From Sindora glabra (lineage: Eukaryota > Streptophyta > Magnoliopsida > Fabales > Fabaceae), in NCBI GenBank assembly GCA_020226215.1, contig CM035235.1, forward strand, positions 39,481,457 through 39,545,456: a stretch of DNA of 64,000 nucleotides, in the 5' to 3' direction. The translations under genes were made by a program, and so were the position numbers. Numbering within the stretch: the first letter of the stretch is position 1; each line of letters starts with the position of its first letter. A model generated the notes under the pieces. It was not told the origin of the DNA. It was given only the letters and a program-made list of their open reading frames with translations, and did not search any database. Shown one piece after another: positions 24,146-35,342 of this stretch.

Positions 24146-24632
24146 GGGGGGGGCAGGGAGGGGGTGGAGGGAAGATAGTTATGTATAAATTTACCAGTTA
24201 GATCAGTTATTTTTGCAAGAAGGAAATTTGAACTGGTGAGGGTTGAGAGGAAGAAATTGTCTCATTTCCTGGTTGCAACAACCAAGAGGAGATTGAAGTT
24301 GCTTCTACTATCATAATCTGTACATTAGTCTTATATTTTTTGAAAACTGAGGATAGAATTACATCTACATGCTTGACATTGCAGGAACTGAAAGGAAGGA
24401 GAACTCCGACTTTAAGGTCTGAAGAAATGAGAGGTTGGCATCGCCAAATTCAAGAAGCATCCAGCTAAACATTACAGAGTTCTACCGTTCATCTAAAGTA
24501 CAAAATCAGTCAAAACAAGAAGAGCCAGCCAAGAACATCAACATTGAAGGAAGTGGAACCTCAAAAGGAAAAAGGAGAGTGTCAAGCCCAAATCTTCCAA
24601 AATCTGTGAGGCGTCGCCTTCTTTTTGACTAG
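19335..24632 (+). CDS. GEN1: GEN1-like Holliday-junction resolvase/flap endonuclease, four frame breaks (probable pseudogene)
   Basis: Structure-specific nuclease of the XPG/Rad2 family that would act in the nucleus on recombination intermediates and flaps. Exons by homology and GT/AG sites: 19335-19530, 20079-20252, 20599-20768, 21903-22084, 22170-22413, 22594-22729, 22966-23430, 24385-24632; about 604 codons, the family's usual length. Seen in order: N-terminal MGVGGNFWDLLKPYA; XPG-N acidic sites (VAVDLSFW near residue 31, VFVVDGAPSPLK); XPG-I sites (GEAEALCAQLN, ACITADSDAFLFGA); helix-hairpin LVGNDHD; a Cys/His cluster (HCSLCGHPG to CDCFSCDA); a chromodomain-like segment (GQYEFDSIRRVKIRYG); a PIP box (QLNITEFY); the conserved tail KSVRRRLLFD. 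Frame breaks relative to the family: one extra base at the exon 1 end, one missing at the exon 3 end, one extra near 23274 that creates a TGA, and one missing near 24434. The breaks sum to zero, but stops occur between them. Certain in identity; functional status doubtful. Confidence 0.85.
20771..21570 (+). repeat. Three tandem copies of a 267-bp unit in GEN1 intron 3
   Basis: Copies at 20771-21037, 21038-21304 and 21305-21570 (267, 267 and 266 bp) differ at only a few positions, so the triplication is recent. The unit begins directly after the GT of the intron 3 donor (20769-20770). Copies 2 and 3 therefore start in a GTTAAGTGG context rather than the authentic GTAAGTGG. Each copy carries a 'cccataacag' acceptor-like site and a 'cttcttcttcctca' pyrimidine tract. 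Confidence 0.95.
23621..23893. mobile_element. Stowaway-type MITE in GEN1 intron 7
   Basis: The termini CTCCCTCCATTTCTTTTTAG and the complement of the right end, CTCTCTTCATTCCTTTTTAA, match the widespread Stowaway consensus. The match continues through 'GTGTCATTT'. TA lies outside each end (23619-23620 and 23894-23895), as for Tc1/mariner insertions. At 273 bp it is non-coding and of normal size for the family. Confidence 0.9.
24111..24172 (+). repeat. GT/GA microsatellite and G-run in GEN1 intron 7
   Basis: A (GT)n tract passes directly into (GA)n and then a run of nine G followed by further G-rich sequence. It lies within the ~950-bp last intron, between the Stowaway MITE and exon 8. Confidence 0.9.
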
Positions 24633-27600
24633 GATATGTTGAGCTTTTGGATCTTCTAATGCCTTGAGGAAAATGTTGAAATAGAAAGAGTAAAGTTGTG
24701 TTGACCTCGGAGCATTAACTTTTTCTTACTGTTGAATATAGGCCAGTGAGTAGATTGTAGTCAAGGTCATAAGAATTAGAACAGCGGTGTTAGAGGCAAG
24801 ATCACATTTTGTTTTCAGTTGCTCTCTTCTTTTTGCAGCATGTATAAATCTAGTTTTCCTCTTTCTAAATTGCCTCCATTCTCAGTGCTTAACTTATGTA
24901 GTCCAATTGAATTTTCTACCCATATCTGATATCTTATATTCAAAATTGAGTGTTTGCCTCTCTAAGGCATATGATTCTTATGATCCATTAATATAATTAC
25001 TTCATATAAGCAGTACTGAGCAGTGGCAATAAATGATTTAATTTCTCATAGAAGACAATAAATGGTTTAATTGTAAAAATGTCTTTTTTTCTAACATACA
25101 GTTTATCAAGAGTACCCATTTCATTTGTAAATGGTTAACCAGCACCTGTATCACCTTTACATAATAGAGGCTGTGTGTCTTCTGATTTCTACGTTATTAT
25201 AGGGTCTATAACATTAAATTGCTTTCAAGCATTAATTTCCATCTTACTCCTGGCTCCATACTTATCAATCACCAAAGGACAGGGTTATGTATAGCATAGC
25301 TTTGAATCATCAGTGGACCACTTGTTTGACAAGATTAAGACGTATTGTGTGATGGCTAAACATTGCCTTCTGATTATATCTATTAAGCTCTATAAGCACA
25401 TTATTAATTTCTGATGACATCTAGTTCTAGTGTCAGCTGGATTCAAACTCTAAACCACTTGGTTGGATAGTTCATCACCATGTTGATGCTGTGAGTTGAA
25501 GACGCTAGCTAATTGTTGAGGGTCATTGTATGACTTTAATGTGTCTCAGACTTAATTACAAATACTTGAGATGCAATGGCAAGATAGCTTGATGGGGCAT
25601 GATCAAATCTCTGGCAGGATTGTGAGACAATTTTGGTCTGAAGAGGTTGGATTCAACTTTGCCATGTTGTATTCTTAGTCTGCATACGCCTCTTGATGAA
25701 GTAATACGACCATTCGGGTTTTTTGTGCGGAATGGGTTCACCTTTCTTTTGTGGCCCAAATTCTAGGAATCTTAGGTTGTATATGAGATTTCTCCATTAA
25801 ATTCTTATGTATTTTATGTTATCTGCATTTATGATATTCATTATCTTAGCATCTGTCCTTTTCTGGAAAGTGTTGAGATTTGCGGTATAAATTGGGGGGG
25901 GGGGGGAGGGAGGGCATCAAAACCTGACAGTCGCCCATATTATCCTCGTCTTCCCTTTCACTTGGCTAAGTGGATTGAGCACTTAACAACGAAGAAGTAT
26001 TGCAAGACTGGTTAATCAGTATTTCGGTGTCATCTGTTGTGGGTAAGTTCTCTAGTCTTTTGCTACTTGTTCATTTTTCCATTGGGGCTAGATTGCATTT
26101 CTTTTGGATTGTGGTGACAATTAATATTTTAACGAGTTTGATAGATCACATAAATAATCTGATTTGAATGGTAGCAAAATGAAAGGTAAGAGTAATTGAA
26201 TGCATCATATGTTGATTGATTTGTATTATAAATTGCATAATAATTCTGATTGATTTTTTGATAGATTTGTTTCTTCATAAAAGAACAGCAAACATCACTG
26301 TAGTCACTGGAAGCTGCATTTTTAAATGGAATCAGGAGTATTAATTTGTGTATTTGATAGGCTAGGGAGTGGTTAGGAAAGGTCAATGTTGTGATTTGTG
26401 GTTAAAACTTTATAAACTATAGCACAAAAGCCCAGGTCTCTTCACTGGTTCAATTCATTTCAAGACTTGGGCAAGATATTCAATTTGTAATTTTGCATGA
26501 ATCTATGATCTTCTATTAAAAGTTTGCTAAGTGCTCTAGTTTATGTTGCATTATGTTTCCAGATGTTGGTGGTGTCTTGTGTATTTGCATGTTGCTTTTG
26601 GTGCTAATCCTCATGCTGTTTGTTCTTCACTTATCCTTGTTTTTAAGTGGTTGGATAATGAAAGGGACTTCCTTTTCCGTTGGGGGTCAAATTACCCTTA
26701 TTTTTCACTAGTTTGTCCAATATCCTATTTTTATCATTTATCCTTATTTTAAATTTCCTGTTTTACACGATTGAAAAGACTGTGGGGTGTTTTCTTTGAT
26801 GTGGGGTAGAAGGGAAGATATTTTTTAGGTTTGGTTTGGGTCTTCCAAATTGATGTCTAAAAACAATGCTTTTGTTGGGTCTTGAAGTGGAATGCTGGTA
26901 TTGTCACTGTTTGATATTTTCCAATTTGATCAGTAGAAAGGTTATGCTATAAGTAATTTTCAATTGGGATATTCAAATTTACTTGAGAAGGAATACTTTG
27001 TTTGTCATAAAAGCATAATGCAAGTTGTTGATTGGGTGTAGATTGAAGTGTTTTTTTTCCATGTAAAGGGGGGGTGTGAAGTAGCATAACATTTAAAATT
27101 TCCCGTAAGGTAACTTTGTAGATGATTTAATATCTCATTTGATACATCTTTGCAATCAATGTTATGCAAGATATTGTGTCTGTTGCTCTGGCTCTGCAGC
27201 TTAAGAAACCATAGATTTGCTGAATCAATAAATGGTCTCCTTGACTTGCAATTGTTGTTTTTTATTTTTTACAAAAGTGAGATATGATAAGGCCTGCAGG
27301 AAAACTAGACATATTGAATGGTCAAAATCGATCTTAATTGATTCTTAATGGTAAAGGGGTGGTAATTTAATGGTATTACTATCTAGGTTCTGCATTATCA
27401 AGCAAGACTGATTCAGAAATTCAGTATACTTGTGTCATTAAAAAGAATGTAAACTTATGATGGTTTATATGGTTATATTAATCTCAGCATTATATATGAT
27501 TTGAGTCAATTCTCAATAGCAGTGCTCTTAACGAGGCTAATGTCTCAAGGTAAAACAAGGATAGTGTAGCTCTTCAATAATTTTGAAGATACTAGACAAT

Positions 27601-28335
27601 ATTTTCTTTCAGAAAAATTGTCATGATTTCTGCACCATTAGGTGATGTTATCTTCCTATGCAAAACGTGCACGAGAATTTACGTGTGATTCTATTGGATA
27701 AATTTAAGCTTGACATGTTGTAATTGGAACAGAAACAAAATGCATTGTAGATTCAAACTTGAAGAGTCTTTCACCTTTTGTGCACTAAAAACTGCAAAGT
27801 TTTCAGTTTATAGATGTGGCATTTGTCTAAATCCATTTTTTCTCTTAAACTATTCCTCACTATCATTTTTTTCCCACCCCAACAAAAATGAAAAAAGAGC
27901 AGAGTTTTGATATATGGTTGCATTTAACTTTTGTATCTTAATCAGCCTTGTTTTGCATGTTGTGCAGTTATTTTGGAAAGAGGCACAATTATATGAAGAC
28001 TATTAATGACTCTGACTTCCCAGTTGTCTTCTTGATGGTTAATGAAGGCACTCTATTTTCATAAGTAGCATACATAATGTGTTGTTGATTTCTGCAGTGA
28101 CCTTGACTCACTTGTGGAGCTTTCTTATAATACTATAATTCTGCATATTTGTAAATGCAAGAAATGTGTTTAGCATTATTCTGCCAATTGTTTCATTAAA
28201 AACTTGGCATCACATGCTCAGAGTTTTGTTATAGAAGAATATAGTCCTCCAATTTAACAGTTCCTCCCCCCCCCCCCCCTATCTCTTTACCTTTCAGTTA
28301 GATCTGATTCTCTGTATTAGTGCCTCTCCTGTAGC
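24633..28335. other. Intergenic region between the two genes
   Basis: About 3.7 kb with moderate base composition, less AT-rich than the transposon regions. A possible polyadenylation hexamer AATAAA for the upstream gene is at 25028-25033. A long G-run lies at 25894-25910 and a C-run at 28266-28279. Short open frames are scattered and none resembles a known protein. Part of the right half may be leader or 5' introns of the response regulator gene, but I cannot place an upstream exon. Confidence 0.5.
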
Positions 28336-29072
28336 ATGAGGTCAGACAAGGAACAATTGGATGCAATGAGCAAAAACATTTGTCCAGTACCTTTTCTACC
28401 TGGTACCAGAATTTTGATTGTGGATGACAACTCAGAACGTCTAGATATTGTAACAGAAATGCTGCTTGGCCTTGGATATGAAGGTAATTTTCAACGGTCA
28501 TATATTCTAAAAGAAATGGTTTTTTGGGTGGTAAATTTGTTTTGTCTCTGTCGTATTTTTCACTCAAAGTCTGTCTTTGTAAGGTTTGAGTCTGTCAGAT
28601 TTTCATAAAAATTGGTCTGCCATGTTGAGTTGATTTTCATTAGTGTTCTAGCTGTTTCTAGAAGATTTGATAGAAATATGGTTGCTATGTTGAGTTGATT
28701 TTTGTTGGTGTTCCTCTAGTTTTTTCTTTTCTTTTTCTGAGTATTCCTTATCCTCTAGTTTTATATTCCTTTTCCATTTTGTTAATGTAATGGTGAAAGT
28801 AGATGCTTACCTTGTGATTGGTTGTGAGGAAAATGGAAGGAAAGGAAAGAAAAATTTGAAAATTGGAAGAGAAAATGTGAAGAAGAGAAAATTTTAAAAT
28901 GTTGATATATAAAAATAATGCAATCAACATTTCCTTTCTTCCCGTTTTCAATCAAGGAAAAAATTTAAAATTCAAAATTTTCCATTAATTTTCTTTTCCA
29001 CAGTGTCAAGCAGGGGTTTAATGATGGTGAAATAATATATATTGCTTCTGTTCCGTTATCCTGTTATTCTTT

Positions 29073-29106
<34 letters not shown>

Positions 29107-31129
29107 GCTGTGTGCTTGTGTTGTGTCTGTCCGTCTGTCTGTGTTCCGAGTTATCCTGTATTTTGATAACATAACTGCAATCTTGTCACTGAAATAATTT
29201 TGTTGAATGAGGAGGTTAATTTAATTTGCCATCAACTTGTATTGGAATATTCTTGTCTTTCTTGTCTACTTGGTAATTGAATTTACAGCAATCAGGTAAT
29301 ATCTGATGTTAGTCTATTTTGATACAATTTTTAGCCCTGTTTTTAATTTTCATAGTTTTATTCTCTAATATTGTTCGATACATTCTTTCCTACCAGTCAT
29401 AACTGCTACACTTGCATCAAATGCATTGTCCATTGTTGAGCAGCAAAAGGACGAGGTTCACCTTGTGCTCATGGCATTTCACTTGCTTGACATGGCAAGA
29501 AGCTTCTCCATTAAGAGAATAAGAGAAAGATCCAAAATGCCATTCTTTGGTGAGTTATTTTATCAGATAGGCTATGGCTTAAGTTTATGCGAACCCTGAG
29601 GTGCCCGATGTGGGACTTTTATCAATTGACAGTATCTGCTTCTTGTGTGTGTAGTTATGTCTTCCGATGATATTGAGTTTTCCTTGGTGGTAGCATTGTC
29701 TGCATGGGGCAAATTTTTATCGGTAAATCTAGTTGTGATTGCTGATTTAAAAGCCCTATGGCAATTTGGAACATTGAAAAAGAACATGGATAAAATAGCC
29801 AGTGAAGGAGCAGGTGGCTTCCTGGGGAATCAAACACAGAAAAGTAAACAGGATGGTAAAGAACTTCTCAGCACAGATGAAATTGGAGAAAACAATGAAT
29901 CACGAACCCCCAGAAAGAGGCTTGCTTGGAATGATGAGTTAATAAAGAGGCTCCTGGCCACTTTGGATATACCAGAAGCTGAAAAGGAGAGAACTCTGAG
30001 CTGTTTACAGGTCTGTTCTTTGTGATGGTGCGTTGATGCCATCTTCATCTTTCATAGTTCCTTTTTCTAACTTGTGCTCATTCTTGAGTAGTAGGCATCT
30101 ATAGAATATGAACAATCACTATCTTACTCAATGTGGGTAGAATATGCTGAAACATGATTACAACAATTTCAGTGTTATAGTGCATTAAATTACCACTTAA
30201 ATATATGATACAGCATACTACAAGTTATGTTTTCACTATCAGTTTTAATTTCTGTGTCATCATCTGAATATATAGTAGAAATATGTGAATAATGATTAAA
30301 AAATATTTTCTTGCCATAACAGGAAGTGGATGCTGTGCCGGAGGACAGGACCTGTATTTTATCTGACTTAGGAGAGGATGCTTTGCCCGAGGGCTGGGCC
30401 TGTATTTTATCTGACTTTCAATTGGGATCAGACCCTCTGTCTGGGACAAGCGACTATGTTGAAAAATTAACCCCATACATGGATCAGCTATTTGTGACTT
30501 ATGAACCAGACTCCAACAGCAACCTTCTAAAGGATAGCTGTAGTTCCCTGCCCATGCATTACCGTAGTCCTGAACGATTAATTTCTGAGGCTCTTTCAAG
30601 TGGTCATGACTCAAGTGAATTTATTCTGCCAGTATTTGTGCACCCCATATGTGGCGGTAAACTTAAGATCTATGGTCATTGGAAGGCATTTGCAGGCTTT
30701 GGACAGGCTAAAAATGCCACAGGTGAAGAAATTTCCGAGGGACATGTAGAACTCTCTGGCGGGGAGAACTCTGGTGGCCGAAATGAAATGCATCGTCCAA
30801 TATTGCAAGTCAATGACCTGCAGCTGCCACTTCCTTCGCAATCTCAAATCAATGACATGCAGCCACAAGTTCCTCGACAGCAAACTTGCATGAAAAGTGG
30901 AGAGAATCCTGGCATCAGAAATGAAATTGCTTCACCACCATCACAAGTCAATGATGCTCTGGGACAAACTCCTCCACGACAGCTGCTTCCTACTCCTCCA
31001 ATGATGCTGCCCATTGAAGGCGATACTTCTGAAACTAATGGGGGAGAGTTTGATGATTTGGATGATTTTCCAATGGGACATTCAGGGTTTCATGATGAGG
31101 ACCTGGAATACTGGCTATCGACTATGTGA
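28336..31129 (+). CDS. Atypical type-B-like response regulator with degenerate receiver
   Basis: Four exons (28336-28483, 29397-29549, 29655-30010, 30323-31129) with good GT/AG sites give an open 487-residue protein. Residues ~24-140 are a receiver fold: ILIVDDN supplies the acidic pocket (D30, D31), and strand and helix order follow type-B ARR proteins to ADLKALWQ. The phospho-acceptor Asp of the usual SDVHMPD is Ala76 (LMAFHLLDM), and the Lys of LIKP is Asn125, so phosphotransfer is unlikely. Residues ~183-219 (RKRLAWNDELIKRLLATLD) resemble the first part of the GARP/Myb DNA-binding domain, but the rest is missing. The C-terminal half has two internal duplications (AVPEDRTCILSDLGED/ALPEGWACILSDFQLG, and two ~30-residue blocks around QVND) and an acidic end (FDDLDDFPMG). 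Family assignment to type-B response regulators is inferred. A nuclear, phosphorylation-independent regulator or a decaying paralogue are both possible. Confidence 0.75.
29073..29107 (+). repeat. GT/GA microsatellite in response-regulator intron 1
   Basis: A (GT)n tract passes into (GA)n, followed by a short 'ctgtctgt' tract. It lies inside the ~910-bp first intron and shows the same GT-to-GA arrangement as the microsatellite in GEN1 intron 7. Confidence 0.9.
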
Positions 31130-31888
31130 AGCGAGGTATATATCTTTTAGTCATTTCATCTTGTATTTAAAATTTGTTGTTTGTATTCTGAAGGGCCATT
31201 TTCTTTTACTGTTTGTTGTCAGAGGTTCTGGAGGTGAGATTCTGAAGTTGGCAGATTGCTGTTTGAAGGTAGCATTGTATGGAGTTAGCTGTTGCTTGAA
31301 GCTGTGGAGGCTGGCTTGCTGTAGAATAAACTAGTAACACAATCTAAGGTTGAGAACATATAAGAATTTTGTAGACTGGATTCAGATTGGAAATAGTTAA
31401 CAGTTTTGTTTTAGGGATTGATTCTTGGTTATCAAACAATTTTATGCCCAAGGAATAAAAATAAAATTTTTCTATTTGCTATTTGATAATTTATTATGAT
31501 AATTTTTCTATTTGCTGCTAATTCACCAAGGAATAAAAATATTATTGCCACCAGAGTACACTCACCAAGTAAGGTTTACTGGGTGCTTTTTTTTTTTTTT
31601 GGTATTTTAATTTTATAGTAATTTTCTCAATGGTAATGTTTATGAACAAGACAAATAACCTATATAAATAGGTAGTAAATGAGGAGAGTGGTATGAGTAT
31701 TCTTCACAAGAGCATGATTTAAATTGAATAGTAATTGTATTATCATCTATTTACATGTTATATTAATAGAAATTATTAAAATTTTTCACTATTATTAAAA
31801 AATTTTAATTATTATTTTTAAATCTATATTATTTATTTATGATAATGTTAAAATATTTTATACTAATAATGAATTAAATTTAAACACT
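31130..31888 (+). other. 3' region of the response regulator gene and AT-rich spacer
   Basis: A candidate polyadenylation hexamer AATAAA is at 31325-31330, about 200 bp after the stop codon. Beyond it is an imperfect direct repeat ('ggaataaaaat' with 'tctatttgct', about 31452-31540) and a T-run at 31589-31602. The sequence then becomes very AT-rich up to the assembly gap. No gene is seen. Confidence 0.45.
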
Positions 31889-31988
31889 NNNNNNNNNNNN
31901 NNNNNNNNNNNNNNNNNNNNNNNNNNNNNNNNNNNNNNNNNNNNNNNNNNNNNNNNNNNNNNNNNNNNNNNNNNNNNNNNNNNNNNNN
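31889..31988. other. Assembly gap (100 N)
   Basis: Exactly 100 unknown bases, the conventional placeholder for a gap of unknown size. Any element spanning it, including the LTR-like sequence that follows, cannot be delimited on its left side. Confidence 1.
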
Positions 31989-34900
31989 TTAGACTATCTT
32001 TTTCTTGTAAGTGAGATAGGTATACGAGAATTGAATGGAAAATCTTTGCATTATAAAAGCACTCATTTTCATTGTACAATTAAACATTTTATGGCCTTAA
32101 GTAAGTTTTTCTCACCCTCTCATTACTTCTAGGCTATTACTTGTATTTAGTCATCTAACAAATGGCTAATGCAAACTACTTGAAATTGTGCCCTAGTTCT
32201 CTTTACTATGACAATTTTCCATGTGTTATAATAACTACCTTGTAGTATCCTTAAGTGTTATATTATATATACCATTACTAGTGTACCAAAATTTACTAGC
32301 ATTTTACAATTAAGTGTGCTTTAGTGAGAAGAATTTTAGGATGGATAACCTTCTGGGAAGTTCCTTATGTTATATTAAGTTTAATTAAGAAAAGTTCTCT
32401 AATAACCCAAATAAAAGTGAAATTTCAAGAAAAAAAAAGATAAGAAGAAGAAGAATTCTTGAGAGAGGAAATGTTTTAATTAAGGGCCCAATCGAGCAAC
32501 CAGGTAAAATTATGTGAATTGTAAAAGTAGATTAGGCTTCCATTTAACTCAAAACTTTGTGAAACCATTCTTAGGAATTAAGGTGTGTTAAATTTTAATT
32601 AGAGACTTTCCCAAGAGTTTAGAAAAATTTTAGTAGAGCCTAATAAAAATTTCAGGACTCGGATGAGTCGAAATTTAGCAAAATAAGTCTGAAATTAATA
32701 TAATTCAATTTGATTATTGAAATCCCTTTTGGGATGATTTGGCATGTTTTCTAAAAGCCCAAATTGAGTTTTTGAAGGTCCAAAACCATGCAGCCCAATA
32801 GGGAAAACTTAGGAGGAAAGCCAAGGATAAAGGTGGAAAAAATGAGAAAATTGAGAAAAGTAAAGGGTATTTTTGTAACAAAAGTTTTATCTCTAGGCTT
32901 TTCTTGAATTCTCTCTATTTTTCTCTATTTTTATGGTCATTTTCAGCATTTGAAACATGTTCCTATGTTGGTCAAATAATTAGCCAAAAAAAAATCCTTA
33001 AAGTAATTCCACGTACTTGAAAATGATTGGTTTATGTTTTGGTTTCCAAATTAACCTTTTTCTTAAAACTCTTTTCACCACTCTTAAGCACCCATTTTCT
33101 ACATTCTCCTTCAGCAAAAAACCATGGCCCTCTCTCCATATTAGCAAGCTTTAAAGCTCATTTTCAATTCACAAAAATTCCCATAAGAGAATTTCCTACA
33201 AGATTTCAAGAGGTAACCATGCAATTTCCTTCTTTTCTTTATGCTCTCTTGGAAGATCTTAAAAAAAAAATTCTCTAGCATTTAGTTTATTATTTTAACT
33301 AGAGTTCAGTTGTCCCTAGGGTTTCTATAACATATTAGAAGGTATAAAATTTAAGGTGAGTGGCAATCTTTCCATTTTTCTAAGAGATTTCATATGGAAA
33401 TTGCAAGATATGATAATATTTTGAATGATGTTATTATGTTGTATTCTATTTTATGTGGTTTTGTTTTGCTAAGTTTTGATGAATGACTTGGCAATATTAG
33501 GATGTTATTAGGTTGTTAATTAAGTAAAGAAAGGTTGCAATAAGTTTGGGTAAAGTTTGGTGAAGGATTGGAATAGGTTTAGTTGGAAATTGTAAAAGCT
33601 GAGAAGTTTTTATATTGTACTGAGGAATAGCACGAATTAGGAAATTTTAAGGAGGCATTAGATGTTAAAAATTTATTTCTTATGATTTTTTTATTTTTTA
33701 TGATTTTAGGATCTGTGGAGAATATTTTGAGAATTTTTAAAAATATGAAATGTGATTTGTTATAAGACTAGGTTAGATTGCTTCAAAATTGGATGTTCAA
33801 AAATTTGCTTCTGTATTTTGAAGTTTTAGGATACCAAATGGTGTTTAAAAATATTGTAAAAATTCATGCGAGTCCTTCTATATGTTAGCTAAATCGTGAC
33901 AAAATTTGGTAGTAATTGGAGTTCATTTTCCTATTCAAAAAAATTCCCCATTTCAAAAGCTCCAATGCTATCTAATGCTGAAATAATTTTAGAAGCTTGA
34001 AGTCCACGAATTTTCTAGGCAAATATTCCAAAAAAAATTTTAAAAACCAAGGCCCCAATTTGGCCTATTAATATGTTAGTAACACCATAGATTTAATTGA
34101 GTATTTTTAAAAATGACTTAAATGCCAAAAAAAGGTTTCCTTATTGGAAGACTCTCTCTACTATCTTGTTTTGGAAAAGTAAAGTCAACAGTACCTAAAT
34201 CTCATTATTTTTTTTTGCTATGTAATTGATGATTATTGCTTGGCATTGTATTAGTAATACATGTAAGATGAGGGCAAGTGAATTTGATGAATTTTAGAAT
34301 TCATTTGAATGCTACAAAATGGTAGCAAACATTATGACTAATTGTGGTGCCTAACTAGGTACTTGAATATTATGAAAGTTTGATACTTGAAATTGATAAT
34401 CATACAAGTGTGATTGACTCATATTAAGACTTAAACCCTTTTATATGCCACAATTGGTGATTAAAATTAGATAAAACATTAATTGCTAGTTAGTAATTGA
34501 CCATCCCCTCATGAGTTAATGATTATGCTTTGAAAGAGCAAATGAAAATCACTATTAGCCAATGATGACTTACTTGAATTATATTCATTTTTTAAATGTG
34601 GGGAAAATGGCCATGGGTCAACTACATCCTTCTAAATGAAGGAGAGGAGTGGTTAGGGTTGGAGGGACTAGGCTAGAGATGAGTAGGATAAGGTTGGATC
34701 AAAGTTACAAGGAGAAACCTATATACCAATACTAACCATTTTTTAATAACAAATCTAAGCATACAACTAATTAATAATTTGAAAAATATTTTATTATAGA
34801 ATTACTTATGGCATAACTTAGAATTGTAAATACCCTTATGGTGAAAACTCTTAGGAAAAATGGAAAGTAGCCATTCACTGTGTATTTTTATACTCACACT

Positions 34901-35342
34901 CCTTGATATTGTATTTTTATCTATAGATAAAGACCATAGAGTCAATCCAGTGACATGACGTATGCATCAGGACATTCCTATTCCTACAAGATACTTATTA
35001 GAACCAATAAAGAGCAATGAGTCAAGTGTATGAGGTCCAAAGTAAAGTAAAATTAGTATATGTAAATTAGTTATAAGTAGACATATTTATACTTAATATT
35101 TTAAAATTATTATTGTAAATCATTTTGGTATATATATCAAGTACTTTAAATTTCAATTGCATATGCAGCATCATAAAGCTTTGTTTCTCCATAAAGTGAT
35201 TTCTCATAATTATGATATAAATTATATAGGTGTGGTAATTGAAAATGTCAATTAGGCTTGTAAATGTGTTTGATTGACTATTTGGGTACTAGTTAGATAT
35301 CTTTACGCCGGTCACAAAGCTTGGAAATTGGATTGTGACATA
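31989..35342 (+). mobile_element. LTR-like sequence (Ty3-type), solo or truncated
   Basis: The stretch ends in GGATTGTGACA at 35342, the kind of 'gtgaca' end seen in many plant Ty3/Gypsy LTRs. Its interior has the style of a long LTR: pyrimidine-rich leader-like DNA at 32900-33240 followed by AT-rich sequence. No primer-binding site follows the end and no gag-pol frame is adjacent, so it would be a solo or broken LTR. The left border is lost in the gap. Assignment rests on end motif and style only. Confidence 0.3.

Noticed and set aside
25894..25910. Long G-run as a G-quadruplex regulator
   Set aside because: It is a simple homopolymer in intergenic DNA whose length is unreliable in draft assemblies, and nothing nearby suggests a function.
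30225..30883. Minus-strand open frames under the response regulator exon 4
   Set aside because: They are shadows of the plus-strand coding exon and have no known motif.
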